A DNA stretch of 64,000 nucleotides from Bartonella sp. WD16.2 (GCF_002022505.1 NZ_CP019781.1:372001-436000); one strand, 5' to 3'; counted from the first letter of the stretch, positions 33,361 through 43,843 are shown. Program-made: numbers and translations. The notes: generated by a model not told the origin, from the letters alone.

Positions 33361-34444
33361 AAAACGTTTGTCCCCCGTTGATGTATAAGAATCCAAAGAA
33401 AAAAGGGTGCTCCAAAAAGTGCTGTAACAATTCCAATTGGTAATTCTGCAGGGGCAATGATAAAGCGCGCAAATGTATCAGCAGAAATGATCAGAGCTGC
33501 TCCTAAAAGAGTAGAACAGGGAATAAGATAGCGATGATCAGGCCCAATAAGCAGGCGTAAAATGTGCGGAACTACAATACCAATAAAACTAATGCTACCG
33601 CTGACAGCAACTGCACCACCGCACATGAGAGCAACAAGTAAAATAGAAATATTTTTAACTTTTTGAATATGAAAACCAATATGACTAGCAACAGATTCTC
33701 CAAGAGACAAAGCATTCAGTGCGCGTGATAAAAACGGAGAAAAAAAGAGACCAATTCCGACAAAAGGTAAAATAAACCCAACTTTTAACCATGTCGCACC
33801 CGCAAGGGATCCAAGGTTCCAAAAAGTAATATCACGCAATTGCTGGTCGTTTGCGATAAAGATTAAAGCTCCAACAATAGCACTATTTAAAGCGCTGAGA
33901 GCAATTCCTGCAAGAAGCATTGTTGCAATAGAAGTACAATTATGACGTGTTGCAATTGCATAGAGAGTTATTGTTGATAGAAGTCCACCTAAAAAAGCGC
34001 TTATAATGACTTTATAAGACTCTAGAAAAGGTAAAAATAGGGGGGGAAAGTAACACCGACAACAATTGCTAAAACAGCACCAAGACTTGCACCTGCTGAT
34101 ACACCTACAACTCCAGGATCAGCAAGGGGATTACGGAAAATTCCTTGCATGAGAACACCAGAAACAGCTAAAGCTGAACCAACTAATAAACCCAAGATAA
34201 TACGGGGAAATCTTATGTCAATAAACACAAGGTAATCATGAGTTTTACTGCTTACTGAAAAATCTTGTGTAAGAATCGCATGAATAAGATTAATAAAAGA
34301 AACATTTGATGCACCGTTTAATAGCCCTACTAAAATGCTAAAAATAAGGAATATTATTAGACTTAATAATGCAATTTTTCCTCGGGTTGCATGTCTTTCT
34401 TCTTTTATTTCAAGCATTTGTGCTTTTGAGATGCTATTGATCAT
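33357..34444 (-). pseudogene. hutC: Heme ABC permease hutC, split by a frameshift
   Basis: Inner-membrane permease of the heme importer (BtuC/FecCD family). The first piece (34444-34022, 140 codons) shows [20 protein letters not shown] and [14 protein letters not shown], then leaves frame at a C7 run (coding strand; G7 at 34040-34046). Adding one C gives [20 protein letters not shown] and reads without a stop to MLLAGIALSALNSA and on to the end, restoring about 362 residues, the family length. The 187-codon second piece, from an internal ATG at 33920, has no clear start signal. Either a phase-variable or dead gene, or a homopolymer undercall. Confidence 0.9.
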
Positions 34445-34463
34445 TTTTATTAGCTCTTACATT

Positions 34464-35351
34464 TTAGTTCTCACTATAAAGCAAATTAATCAGTTCTTTT
34501 GATGCCTCTGCAGTACGTGGACCAAAACTTAAAAAATACATAGCATCTATTTGTTTAACAGCATTATTTTGTGCTGCAGGTGTAGCTTGAATCGCTGGTA
34601 TAGTTAAAACTTGATCAATTTGGGATGAATTTTTAGGATGCGTCATAAGTAAGATAACGTCAGGGTTTGCTTTTAATAAAGCTTCATTATTTAAAGGTTT
34701 ATATCCTTTATAACTAGAGATAGCGTTAATACCACCTGAAAGTTTTATCATGCCATCGGCAGCTGTATTTGTTCCAGATACCATGATACGCCCATTTTGC
34801 ATTGAAAGAATAACAAGAACGCGTTTTTGTTTAGTTACTTTTGCCAAAAGCACATTATTATCCATAAAACTACGATTTATTTTTTTAATCAATGCAGCTG
34901 CCTGTGTTTCTCGATGCAGTGCTTTGCCAACAAGGCGAATTTTTTCTATTACATTTTCGCTAGAAAAGTTTTCTGGTACAATCACTAACGGTATTGACGT
35001 TTTTTTGAGAATGTCAATTGTTAAGGGAGGACCACTTCCTTCAATCAGCAATATACCTTCTGGGGTGAGCGATAAAACTCCTTCCGGAGAAAGAGCTCGC
35101 ATATATCCAAGTTCAGGAAGTTTGAGTGCTTCTTGGGGGTATATGCTTGTGCTATCGCGGGCAACAAGCTGATCTTGGGCTCCTAATGCATAGACAATTT
35201 CTGTGAGAGATCCACCAATAGAAACAATTCGTGCATTTTTAGGAAAACTGGTTGTAAGTTCAGCAATTGCTTGGTGGGAAAAAGAAATAAAATAAAATAA
35301 AATGGAAATAAAAATAAGGTTTGATAATCTGCGCAAAAAAAGTGTGAACAT
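34464..35351 (-). CDS. hutB: Periplasmic heme-binding protein HutB
   Basis: Class III solute-binding protein that carries heme from the outer-membrane receptor to HutC/HmuV. A signal peptide is present (hydrophobic to about residue 30, ending SHQAIAEL). The 295-residue sequence has the typical start RIVSIGGSLTEIVYALGA and ILLIEGSGPP; no lipobox is seen. It lies 16 bases after hemS and 19 bases before hutC. Confidence 0.93.
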   Translation of the reverse strand: MFTLFLRRLSNLIFISILFYFISFSHQAIAELTTSFPKNARIVSIGGSLTEIVYALGAQDQLVARDSTSIYPQEALKLPELGYMRALSPEGVLSLTPEGILLIEGSGPPLTIDILKKTSIPLVIVPENFSSENVIEKIRLVGKALHRETQAAALIKKINRSFMDNNVLLAKVTKQKRVLVILSMQNGRIMVSGTNTAADGMIKLSGGINAISSYKGYKPLNNEALLKANPDVILLMTHPKNSSQIDQVLTIPAIQATPAAQNNAVKQIDAMYFLSFGPRTAEASKELINLLYSEN

Positions 35352-35367
35352 TTCTTATCTTACCTTT

Positions 35368-36408
35368 TTAAGTAATTGCTGTTTTTAGTATAGGAGGAAA
35401 ATCATTCAATAAAAAACGCCAATCTTCACGTTCTTTTTGACCTTCTTTTCTTATACCAAAAAATTGAACAATCATTTCACCATTTTTATCAAAAACTTCC
35501 AATGAACTGACATAGCCATCACGAGTAGGTTTACGAACACGCCATATTTTATCGACACCAGAAACGAGTATATGAAGGTTAAATTTTTCATCAAGAATAT
35601 TAAGCCAAGGGCCTATTTGTTTAATATTTTTAATTTGTCCACTAAAAATTTGAATACATCCTTTATTGCCAACAAAACACATAATTGGTATTTTTTGTTG
35701 TGCGATTTTGTTTAGCATCATTTCAAGAGATTCTATATTTAATTCATCAGCAAATTCGTTACCAGCATATTTTACAGCATCATGTCGATTGATTTTAAAT
35801 TCCGAAATAATTTCATGAAGCTGATGTACATCAGTCATTTGTCGCCAACGATTGCGGAATTTTTCGATATTTATATCTGCTGTATCATGTTGTGTGGGGG
35901 TAGGAGAGGGGTGAATTTCAAGATTAGGTAACTGGTCTTCACTAAGAAGTTTTCTAACAAGTATATTCCATTCCTCCATATTTGTTGTATCTTTAGAATA
36001 GATTTTGAAGATAGCAACACCGGATTGATCGAAAAATTGCAAACTTTTAGTGGGTTTTCCAGAAATAAGCATTTCATATTCAAAACCAAATTTCCATTGT
36101 TTTGGAAAAATACGCAAGTCAATTTCACCAAGTGTTATAGGAACATGTTGATTTTGCACAATTTTTTCAAAACATCCTATTTTTTCGTGAACAGCATATT
36201 CATTACGTGTTAATGCCATAACTGTTCCAATTTTAGGAGCGTTTTCAAGGAGAGTAGTCACATCAGTATTTAATTTTTTTGCTTTTTCAGTAGCACAATA
36301 AGCAGCAATAAGCTCTGCTTCAGATATACCAATCGAAGTAGCAAAATCACGATTACGCATTTCTTTTTTTTCTCGCAATCTAATGATCTCTTCAGCTGTA
36401 TAAGACAT
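35368..36408 (-). CDS. hemS: Cytoplasmic heme-utilisation protein HemS
   Basis: Handles imported heme in the cytoplasm, storing or degrading it. The 346 residues form two related halves, each with a conserved stretch near its centre (VMALTRNEYAVHEKIGCFEK and IMCFVGNKGCIQIFSGQIKN); EKIG and GPWLNILDEKFNLHI fit the HemS/HmuS family. No signal peptide. It lies between hutA and hutB on the same strand, with a hairpin upstream that may reduce read-through from hutA. Confidence 0.93.
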   Translation of the reverse strand: MSYTAEEIIRLREKKEMRNRDFATSIGISEAELIAAYCATEKAKKLNTDVTTLLENAPKIGTVMALTRNEYAVHEKIGCFEKIVQNQHVPITLGEIDLRIFPKQWKFGFEYEMLISGKPTKSLQFFDQSGVAIFKIYSKDTTNMEEWNILVRKLLSEDQLPNLEIHPSPTPTQHDTADINIEKFRNRWRQMTDVHQLHEIISEFKINRHDAVKYAGNEFADELNIESLEMMLNKIAQQKIPIMCFVGNKGCIQIFSGQIKNIKQIGPWLNILDEKFNLHILVSGVDKIWRVRKPTRDGYVSSLEVFDKNGEMIVQFFGIRKEGQKEREDWRFLLNDFPPILKTAIT

Positions 36409-36449
36409 AAATTCTCCTTGAGTTACCTAATTTTATAATCTTAAAACGA

Positions 36450-36484
36450 TAAGCTGAACTATAGCTTTGCAATAGTTCAGCTTA
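36450..36484 (-). terminator. Hairpin between hutA and hemS
   Basis: A perfect 13-base stem with a 9-base loop (TAAGCTGAACTAT 36450-36462, ATAGTTCAGCTTA 36472-36484). On the minus strand it is followed by TCGTTTTAAG, a modest T-run, so it may act as a partial terminator or attenuator 42 bases before hemS. Confidence 0.6.
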
Positions 36485-36641
36485 CCATCAAACAAATCTT
36501 TATTATCGATAATAGAACAACCAAAACTTGGTAAATTAGAAACATTAAAAGCGCTTGTCTCAATTTTTTTAAGGAAAATAGAAACTAAAACGCAATACTT
36601 CTCCTTTTTAATATGATTTTTAGAATTTCTAATAGAAATAG

Positions 36642-38864
36642 TTAAAATTTTTGCACAAGCGATACCTTAAAGTTACGACCTGGCTGACTGAAATAATCTT
36701 TAGGTGGTGGTGCTACACCGCTATGTGAAGCAGAGGGAAGATCAGTTGCATTCCAATATTTTTTATTGAAAAGATTATAAACACCAACTCTTATAATAGG
36801 GCCTTTTTCACCAAAAGGTTCCCACCACCCTAACACATCAACTAAATTATAACTTGGAGTTTTTGCATAATCGGAATTCTTTTCTACTTTATCACGTTTA
36901 GCGGCTAAAGTGAGCATAATATCAGCTCCCCACGTCTCTTGTGCATACCCAAATCCTATAACGGCTTTTAAAGCTGGGATTGAATTAAGATATTCATTTT
37001 TATCAAGATCTTTTCCTTGTGCGTATGCAAAGGAAAAATTACTATGAAAATTTTGATTAAGAGCTAAATATGCTTTAGCTTCAATACCAGAGATACGAAC
37101 ATGAGCACGATTTATGTAATGCTTGCGCGCTAACCTAAATTCTCGTGATGGTCCTTTATCTATAATATCAATAAAATTTTTATATTGATTGGTGAAGACG
37201 CTGATAGAACCGTCAAAATTTACATTTCCGTATTTTATACCAATATCATATCCATTACTGATTTCTGGTTTAAGATTTGGATTGCCAGCCATGTAATAAA
37301 AAGAAGGATTGATATAGGTGACGTAGAGTTCGGAAACACTTGGTGCACGGAAAGCTTGTGCCCACTGGCCATAAAATGTCACTTGATCATTAGCATCCCA
37401 TTCTATACGCAATTTGGGAGAAAAATGCGAACCGCCATTTTCTGTAAGCTGTTCTTTAGAAATGATTGTTTTTTTATAAGAAGGCGTTTTCTGCGGGACG
37501 TGTTTATACCAGTCGTAGCGGATTCCAGGTATAACGCGAACATGGTTATTAGAAAAACCAATTGCATCTTCAAAAGCTAAACTAAAACCATGGCTATGAG
37601 TATCTGGTGTATCAGATTGATTGGTATGTAAAAAAGCACATCCATGCGCATTCTCTCTCAAGTGACAATTATCTTGACCAGACGCATATTGATGAAGTTT
37701 GGATGCAAAGATGCCAGTAGAAAATTTCAATGTATGACTAATAGCGCCTATATCGATTTTTTTGAAACTATCGGCATTAAAGCCATAATTAATATTACGT
37801 ATAAGGTTATCTCTTAAATAGTCCCCTTGTGGTGGTTTTATACGATATCCTTTTAAAACTTGGTTATTTGATAGTTTCTGCCAATAAAGTTGCCCATGAA
37901 ATGCATCAAAAACAGTGTCTCCATTACCACTATAATCGTAGGAAATCGAAAAACGCTCACGGTATTTATTATTCTTATCATAAACTGAGCCTGGAGAATA
38001 TGTTGTAGAGGAAGCATTCAATGAATGAGTGTCTTTATTATGATAAAAACGTCCTGCTGTAAAACCAATTTTATGGTCGCTATTAAAATATTGATACATT
38101 TTAAAAAGTAGATTATTTTGATCAAAATCAGCAGGATTTGCACGTGTACGCTCACTTCCGTAAGTATCTACAGTTCCCATATTTTTACGTTCATGACCTC
38201 CTACACGAGATCCTTGGAAAAGTAGAAAGGTTTGGTAAGCTCGTACTGCAAAGGCTTCATCTATATGCCAACTATTATCAGCAGAATTATAACTACCCTT
38301 TGTAAGACTACCCCAATTTTTCTCTTCTGTGAGAAGATCTTCAGGATCAAGGGTACGTAAAGCAACAATTCCACTTAGTGCTTCAGAGCCATAACGGCTA
38401 GAATCTGATCCTCTAATAATATCAAGTGTAGAAAGGGAATTAAGGTCAAACATTGAACTTCCACCCTTAATACCGCGTACCCCATCATTAAGCCACGGAA
38501 GTGGAATGCCATCTATTGTCACAAGAACACGATTAGCACTTAAACCACGAATCACGAAACTATCATTATTTGAATTATAGGTTATAGCTGGATTGAGACG
38601 TCCAATATCATGAATATCATTTATTTGTTTTTGTTCAATATCTCGAGCAGTTTCACGGTCGGTTAAAATTGTTACTGTATCCAGAGGATTTACTGTTTTT
38701 CTTTTTTCAATCACAATTGGATTGAGTTCAATTACGGTGTTCGGATCACTGTTTTGTAAAAGAATAATATTACTATTTTGTGCAAAAACGAAAGAAGGTA
38801 TCCAGATTGATAATACGCTTAAAGCTATACAACTTTTATAAATGCTTTTTGGTTTTATTTGCAT
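36642..38864 (-). CDS. hutA: TonB-dependent outer-membrane heme receptor HutA
   Basis: Receptor that brings heme through the outer membrane. The 740-residue protein has a signal peptide (ending VFAQNS), a TonB-box-like segment (ELNPIVIEKRK), a plug domain (about 45-170, with RGLSANRVLVTIDGIPL), and a 22-strand barrel with the FRAPS and NPNLKPE motifs (QAFRAPSVSELYV, AGNPNLKPEISNGYDIG) seen in heme and siderophore receptors, ending in VSLVQKF. It is divergent from tonB across a 226-base shared control region. Confidence 0.94.
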   Translation of the reverse strand: MQIKPKSIYKSCIALSVLSIWIPSFVFAQNSNIILLQNSDPNTVIELNPIVIEKRKTVNPLDTVTILTDRETARDIEQKQINDIHDIGRLNPAITYNSNNDSFVIRGLSANRVLVTIDGIPLPWLNDGVRGIKGGSSMFDLNSLSTLDIIRGSDSSRYGSEALSGIVALRTLDPEDLLTEEKNWGSLTKGSYNSADNSWHIDEAFAVRAYQTFLLFQGSRVGGHERKNMGTVDTYGSERTRANPADFDQNNLLFKMYQYFNSDHKIGFTAGRFYHNKDTHSLNASSTTYSPGSVYDKNNKYRERFSISYDYSGNGDTVFDAFHGQLYWQKLSNNQVLKGYRIKPPQGDYLRDNLIRNINYGFNADSFKKIDIGAISHTLKFSTGIFASKLHQYASGQDNCHLRENAHGCAFLHTNQSDTPDTHSHGFSLAFEDAIGFSNNHVRVIPGIRYDWYKHVPQKTPSYKKTIISKEQLTENGGSHFSPKLRIEWDANDQVTFYGQWAQAFRAPSVSELYVTYINPSFYYMAGNPNLKPEISNGYDIGIKYGNVNFDGSISVFTNQYKNFIDIIDKGPSREFRLARKHYINRAHVRISGIEAKAYLALNQNFHSNFSFAYAQGKDLDKNEYLNSIPALKAVIGFGYAQETWGADIMLTLAAKRDKVEKNSDYAKTPSYNLVDVLGWWEPFGEKGPIIRVGVYNLFNKKYWNATDLPSASHSGVAPPPKDYFSQPGRNFKVSLVQKF

Positions 38865-39090
38865 AAGACACCGTTAAAATTTCTCTTAAATGCCCCGTAA
38901 TTTTAAAATATTTCACACTACAAAAACCCTGCTCCCCAACCACAAAGATTAGTTAAAAAAGTAATAGTGATCCCAATATGAAATGAAAGTAATATATTAA
39001 ACATGATAAAAAGCGTCAAGAAAAAGTTGTAATTTGAAAAGGATCAATTTTAATACAATTTAGTATTAATTTAATGTAGAATGCTGATGG
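38865..39090. promoter_or_regulatory. Divergent hutA-tonB control region
   Basis: This 226-base gap must hold promoters for both hutA (minus) and tonB (plus). It contains a perfect dyad TTAATAC-6-GTATTAA at 39050-39069, 21 bases before the tonB ATG, placed where a bound repressor would block tonB. Iron or heme control (Fur/Irr/RirA-like) is expected for these genes; which protein binds is not readable. Confidence 0.55.
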
Positions 39091-39885
39091 ATGAAGATTA
39101 TGAATTTTACAAATACTGGGCGGTTATCAATCCTTTGGGTGGGGGCATTTATGAGCGCTCTTTCTTTACATGCTGCATTGGGAATACGATTTTATTTTCA
39201 AAATGTTAATATGAGCGATAGTGTATTTCTTCCACCAACGATTATGCTGACTTTTGCACAAGAAATCTCACACTCTAACATTAACACTAATACGGATTTG
39301 GAAATATTGCAGTCTAGTTTTTCAGAGCAAGAACAAAAAATATCAGAGTCAGCACTCAATGAGGTCCAATCGATAGGATCTCAATTTTCGGAAGAGATTC
39401 AATCCTCACAAGAATCCCAGCCGATCATAGAAGAAAATGATTTTATGGTACAAAAAGCTTTTAAAAAATCTCAGACTTCTAAAATGGAACATAAAGCACT
39501 TGTCAGGAAAGCATTATCAGTGTCAAAAACTGTAGCAAAGCAAAGTAATGCAAAATCAGTACATTCGCTTTCTGTTGGTAAGGATAATAATACGAAGCTT
39601 GATGATGCATTATCTATGCAGTGGTTGGCGAAGGTACAAGCACAATTAGAAAGGCAAAAAAATTATGTTATGAGGCACCGTACTACTCATGCAAAAGGGG
39701 TAGTGCAATTAGAATTTAAGGTGCATAAACAGGGAAATATTTTTTCTAGCCGTATTGCACTTTCTTCTAATGATCAGGAACTTGATCGATTAGCCATGGC
39801 AGCACTTCAGCGTGTTGGTATTCTTCCTCCACCACCACTTTCAAAAGAGAATAAGATTATTAGAATATCTTTAATATTTAACTGA
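39091..39885 (+). CDS. tonB: TonB energy-transducing protein
   Basis: Couples the inner-membrane proton gradient to HutA. There is one N-terminal membrane anchor (about residues 10-32), a long charged periplasmic spacer (Glu/Ser/Lys-rich, without the usual Pro-Glu/Pro-Lys repeats), and a C-terminal TonB domain (about 175-264) with VVQLEFKVHKQGNIFSS and LDRLAMAALQRVGILPPPP. A second ATG at 39100 is an alternative start. exbB/exbD are not in the window. Confidence 0.9.
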   Translation: MKIMNFTNTGRLSILWVGAFMSALSLHAALGIRFYFQNVNMSDSVFLPPTIMLTFAQEISHSNINTNTDLEILQSSFSEQEQKISESALNEVQSIGSQFSEEIQSSQESQPIIEENDFMVQKAFKKSQTSKMEHKALVRKALSVSKTVAKQSNAKSVHSLSVGKDNNTKLDDALSMQWLAKVQAQLERQKNYVMRHRTTHAKGVVQLEFKVHKQGNIFSSRIALSSNDQELDRLAMAALQRVGILPPPPLSKENKIIRISLIFN

Positions 39886-40097
39886 TTTTACACAGTTTTA
39901 TTAGTGAACAGAACATATCTTTTTATAAAAAATTAGATTAAAATTTATCGATATTCATTCAAAACAAATAGATTTTATTATATTAGATTTTTGAATCAGT
40001 TTTTATGATGTATATTTTAAAAATTATTATGACACTGTAATTTATGAAATAAATAATAGCAAAAGACTTTTCTTTAAATGAATTAAATTTATGATCT

Positions 40098-42185
40098 TCA
40101 GTGTCCAGTGATAAGGTGTGTTTTAATATCTGTTATTTCATTAAAACGGGTTTTGTAAACTACATAATTTTCCATAACACGCATTACATAGTTACGTGTT
40201 TCTGGATAAGGGATTCGCTCAACCCAATCGACAACTTTATCGAGAGATTGTCCTCTAGGGTCGCCGTAACGTGCTATCCACTCATTTACACGACGAGGCC
40301 CTGCATTATAACCGATACAAGTTAATATATAAGACCCGTTAAAACGTTCCAATTGTTCACCTAGAAAATGAGCACCTAATGTAGTATTATAACTAGGGTC
40401 ATTTCTAAATTTTTGCGGTGACCACGCAATGGAATATTTATTTGCAAGTTCTTTTGCTGTTGTTGGTAGTAATTGGAGCATACCTTGGGCTCCCGCTTTT
40501 GATGTAGCTGTTGGGTTAAATTCGCTTTCTTGGCGTGCAATAGCATAGACAAGAGCTTTTTCTGCTGCAGAAATGTTAGCAGATGGTGGAATGGCCCCGA
40601 TAGGGTGGGATAGTGCACCGACATTTTTACCTTGAAGAACAGCAGTTTTACCTATTTTAAGACTGGTGTGATAATCACCCTTTTTTTCTGCCATAACGGC
40701 CAAAAGGGCTAATTCGCCAGGGCTTTCTATTTCTTTACTAAGTTCTCTATAAAAAATATTAGCAAGATTAGCATATCCAGTAGCTTCAAGTCGTTGAATA
40801 ATTTTCACAGCTTTTCGTGTGCTAAAACGTTGCCGTTCAGCAGTTGTTGGTTTAGGAAAGGAAATGTTAAGCTTTTTTTGATTAAGTCGTGAAGCTGCTA
40901 ATTGACCATAATAAGTTATATTAAAATGGGCAGCACGACGAAAATAATGTCGAGCATTTTCATGGTCGCCTAAAATTTCTGCTGTTCGTCCCATCCAATA
41001 ATAACCGCGGGATTTTGAAAAATGATGAGGAGATAACTGAGGAATACGCGTGAAATGACGCATTGCTAATTTAGGATCGTGAAGAAATCTCAATGCGTAC
41101 CACCCTGCATGAAATTCAGCATCAGCTGCTAATAAAGGTGTTAAACCGATGTGAGTTGCAACGAGTTGGTAAGCAATTTTAGGTTTATTTAAGTCAAGCA
41201 TTTCGCGGGAAATAGTGCGCCGTTCTATCCACCATATATTAGGGTTGATAAGACTTGCTGCATCTCGGGGTGCTTTCATCATAAGTGTTGCTGCAGCACT
41301 ATATTGTCCAGTTCGTCTAAGATAGCGAATATGAGCAAATTGTAAGAGAGGATCTTGTTTCCAAGATTGATCAACAGCTTGTAATTTTTGTGCAGCTCTA
41401 GGGTCATTATTTGTAACTGCAGCAAAGGCATTAAAAAGGGATTGAGCACGAGCTAGTGTTGCGATTCGTCCAGCTGAATCAATACGATTTTCATAAAGCA
41501 TAATCTGCATGCGTTTCAGATGGTCAATAGGTTTTAATGTAGTACCTACGTTTTTAAGGATAAGCTCTTCTTCTTTTGCATTAAGTTGTGCTTTATACCA
41601 CCATGGTGCAATAATTTGTCGTGCACGTGCGGTTTTCCCAGTTGCTATAAGTGCTCTAGTAAGTGCAGCCATACCTTGTACTGTAAGGGGGTGGGTGTGA
41701 GCAAATTTTTGAATGATTATTTGTGGGGAATTGGTTTCATTGGTAAAAGCACGTTCAGCATTACGTTTCATAATGGTTATGCCAGGCCACCCTTTTAATT
41801 CATTAATTGCATTAAATAATTCAGAGCTAGGTATATCAGTATAATTTGATGTGCTGATTGCCCATGTTAAAATATGGCGGTCAAGGCTATTTTTCGCCAT
41901 TGCATTACGAAGAGCTATCGTTTTTGCAATATTTTTATTTGAAAGGGCATCTAAACCTAATTTAAGTTGGTTGACTGAAATGATATCGTTAGTTGTAAGG
42001 TTATTGTCAATCGATTGAAGTGGGTTCTTGGGTTTCTCTGTTATTGCAAATGAGTAAGGTCGAGCTAAAGGGATTGGTAATTTTTTAGGTAGCAGAACTT
42101 TTTGAGCAAACACATTTGAGCACAAAATTGCCAATATTAATGTAATAAAAATTGGTATGAAAAAGTGAACAAGAAATGTACGCAT
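40098..42185 (-). CDS. slt: Soluble lytic murein transglycosylase
   Basis: Cuts peptidoglycan glycosidic bonds in the periplasm. I take the ATG at 42185 (MRTFLVHFFIPIFITLI), which begins a good signal peptide cleaved near NVFAQ; a GTG at 42248 adds 21 residues and has no SD. A long helical superhelix precedes the C-terminal SLT domain (about 530-680) with the catalytic Glu in RQESEFNPTATSKAGAQGM, LLPTTAKELA and CIGYNAGPRRVNEWI. Divergent from dapA. Confidence 0.92.
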   Translation of the reverse strand: MRTFLVHFFIPIFITLILAILCSNVFAQKVLLPKKLPIPLARPYSFAITEKPKNPLQSIDNNLTTNDIISVNQLKLGLDALSNKNIAKTIALRNAMAKNSLDRHILTWAISTSNYTDIPSSELFNAINELKGWPGITIMKRNAERAFTNETNSPQIIIQKFAHTHPLTVQGMAALTRALIATGKTARARQIIAPWWYKAQLNAKEEELILKNVGTTLKPIDHLKRMQIMLYENRIDSAGRIATLARAQSLFNAFAAVTNNDPRAAQKLQAVDQSWKQDPLLQFAHIRYLRRTGQYSAAATLMMKAPRDAASLINPNIWWIERRTISREMLDLNKPKIAYQLVATHIGLTPLLAADAEFHAGWYALRFLHDPKLAMRHFTRIPQLSPHHFSKSRGYYWMGRTAEILGDHENARHYFRRAAHFNITYYGQLAASRLNQKKLNISFPKPTTAERQRFSTRKAVKIIQRLEATGYANLANIFYRELSKEIESPGELALLAVMAEKKGDYHTSLKIGKTAVLQGKNVGALSHPIGAIPPSANISAAEKALVYAIARQESEFNPTATSKAGAQGMLQLLPTTAKELANKYSIAWSPQKFRNDPSYNTTLGAHFLGEQLERFNGSYILTCIGYNAGPRRVNEWIARYGDPRGQSLDKVVDWVERIPYPETRNYVMRVMENYVVYKTRFNEITDIKTHLITGH

Positions 42186-42427
42186 CGATCTTAAGATTTT
42201 GCTTTTTAAGCATTTTATAAACTTTAAAACAAAAAGCGTGAAAGGCACGTTAATGGATTATAGTATTTTTAAGAAATATTCCAAATTGAAAAAAGTAATA
42301 TATTAACATTGTGAAAGCATTTATGGAATTCTTCTTGTTTCAATTATATAGCAAGACTATGCTCTATAATAAGTAATTTAAAAGATAGTTGTTTTTTAAG
42401 TGAAACTTAAATTACGAGGAGTTTATT

Positions 42428-43318
42428 ATGCTCGAGGGAGCGCTGACTGCACTTATCACACCATTTGATGAAAATGGTGATGTCGATGAAAGAACGTTTT
42501 GCAATTTTGTCGAGTGGCAGGTTACACAAGGTATTAATGGTGTGGTTCCGGTTGGAACAACGGGCGAGTCACCAACTTTAAGCCATGAGGAACATAAACG
42601 AGTTGTAGAGTTATGTGTTGAGCAGGTTGCTAAGCGTATTCCTGTTATTGCAGGGGCAGGGTCAAATAGTACAGATGAGGCTGTAGAGCTTGCACAACAT
42701 GCAGAAAAAACAGGTGCTGATGCAGTTTTGGTTGTAACTCCTTATTATAATAAACCTAATCAAAGAGGATTATACGCTCATTTTGCTGCTATTGCGAAAG
42801 CTATTTCTATTCCGATTGTAATTTATAATATTCCTGGTCGTTCTATTGTTGATATGACTATAGAAACCATGAAAAGTCTATATCAGGATTTTAACAATAT
42901 TATTGGTATCAAGGATGCGACAGGAGACATTGAACGGGTAAGTCAGCAACGCAAAGAATGTGGTGAAGACTTTCTTCAATTTTCCGGTGATGATAGTACA
43001 GCATTGGGTTTTAATGTACACGGCGGTATGGGATGTATTTCAGTTTCATCCAATGTTGCTCCAAAACTTTGTGCACAACTTCAAGCTGCTTGTCGTCGTG
43101 GTGATTATAAGATGGCATTAGAGTTAAACGATCGTTTAATGCCTCTAAATTATGGAGTTTTTATTGAACCGAATCCAGCAGGTATTAAATATGCTGCTGC
43201 AAAATTAGGACTTTGTCGTGATACTGTTCGTTTACCGATTGTTCCATTAGAAGATACTACAAAAAGAATTATCGATGCGGCTTTACAGCATGCTGGCCTC
43301 ATCCAAGAATTGAAATAA
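42428..43318 (+). CDS. dapA: 4-hydroxy-tetrahydrodipicolinate synthase DapA
   Basis: First committed step of lysine/diaminopimelate synthesis. The 296-residue barrel has [31 protein letters not shown] with the catalytic Tyr, VIYNIPGRS and the Schiff-base lysine in [16 protein letters not shown] precedes the ATG. It is followed after 2 bases by smpB in one operon. Confidence 0.96.
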   Translation: MLEGALTALITPFDENGDVDERTFCNFVEWQVTQGINGVVPVGTTGESPTLSHEEHKRVVELCVEQVAKRIPVIAGAGSNSTDEAVELAQHAEKTGADAVLVVTPYYNKPNQRGLYAHFAAIAKAISIPIVIYNIPGRSIVDMTIETMKSLYQDFNNIIGIKDATGDIERVSQQRKECGEDFLQFSGDDSTALGFNVHGGMGCISVSSNVAPKLCAQLQAACRRGDYKMALELNDRLMPLNYGVFIEPNPAGIKYAAAKLGLCRDTVRLPIVPLEDTTKRIIDAALQHAGLIQELK

Positions 43319-43320
43319 CC

Positions 43321-43797
43321 ATGAACAGGAAAAAAAATGCATTGACGCGTACAGTAATTGCTCATAATCGTAAAGCGCGTTTTAATTTTGAAGTTTTAGA
43401 TAATCTTGAAGCTGGACTTGTGCTTCATGGAACTGAAGTTAAATCTTTGCGTTCCAATAATGCTAATATTTCTGAAAGTTATGCTAGCTTTGAAAATGGA
43501 GAGTTATGGTTGATCAATGCTTACATTCCTGAATATATGCAAGCTAATCGTTTTAATCATGAACCACGTCGTTTACGTAAGTTATTGCTTTCAAAGCGCG
43601 AAATGGCACGTTTTTTTAATGCAGTTTCTCGTGAAGGGATGACCATTGTTCCACTTCAACTTTATTTTAATGAAAAAGGATGTGTGAAGTTAGAGATTGC
43701 TGTAGCGCGGGGTAAAAAGCTTCATGATAAGCGTGAAACAGAAAAAAAACGTGATTGGGGACGTGAAAAAGCGAGATTGTTGAAAAAGTACGGATAG
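43321..43797 (+). CDS. smpB: SsrA-binding protein SmpB
   Basis: Partner of tmRNA in rescue of stalled ribosomes. The 158-residue sequence has the signature [23 protein letters not shown] and the basic C-terminal tail ([17 protein letters not shown]) that enters the mRNA channel. No tmRNA gene is seen nearby. Converges with the glycosylase gene. Confidence 0.96.
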   Translation: MNRKKNALTRTVIAHNRKARFNFEVLDNLEAGLVLHGTEVKSLRSNNANISESYASFENGELWLINAYIPEYMQANRFNHEPRRLRKLLLSKREMARFFNAVSREGMTIVPLQLYFNEKGCVKLEIAVARGKKLHDKRETEKKRDWGREKARLLKKYG

Positions 43798-43843
43798 TTT
43801 GGTTGGTTTGTATTTTCTTTTTTATAATAATACTAAAGGAATT

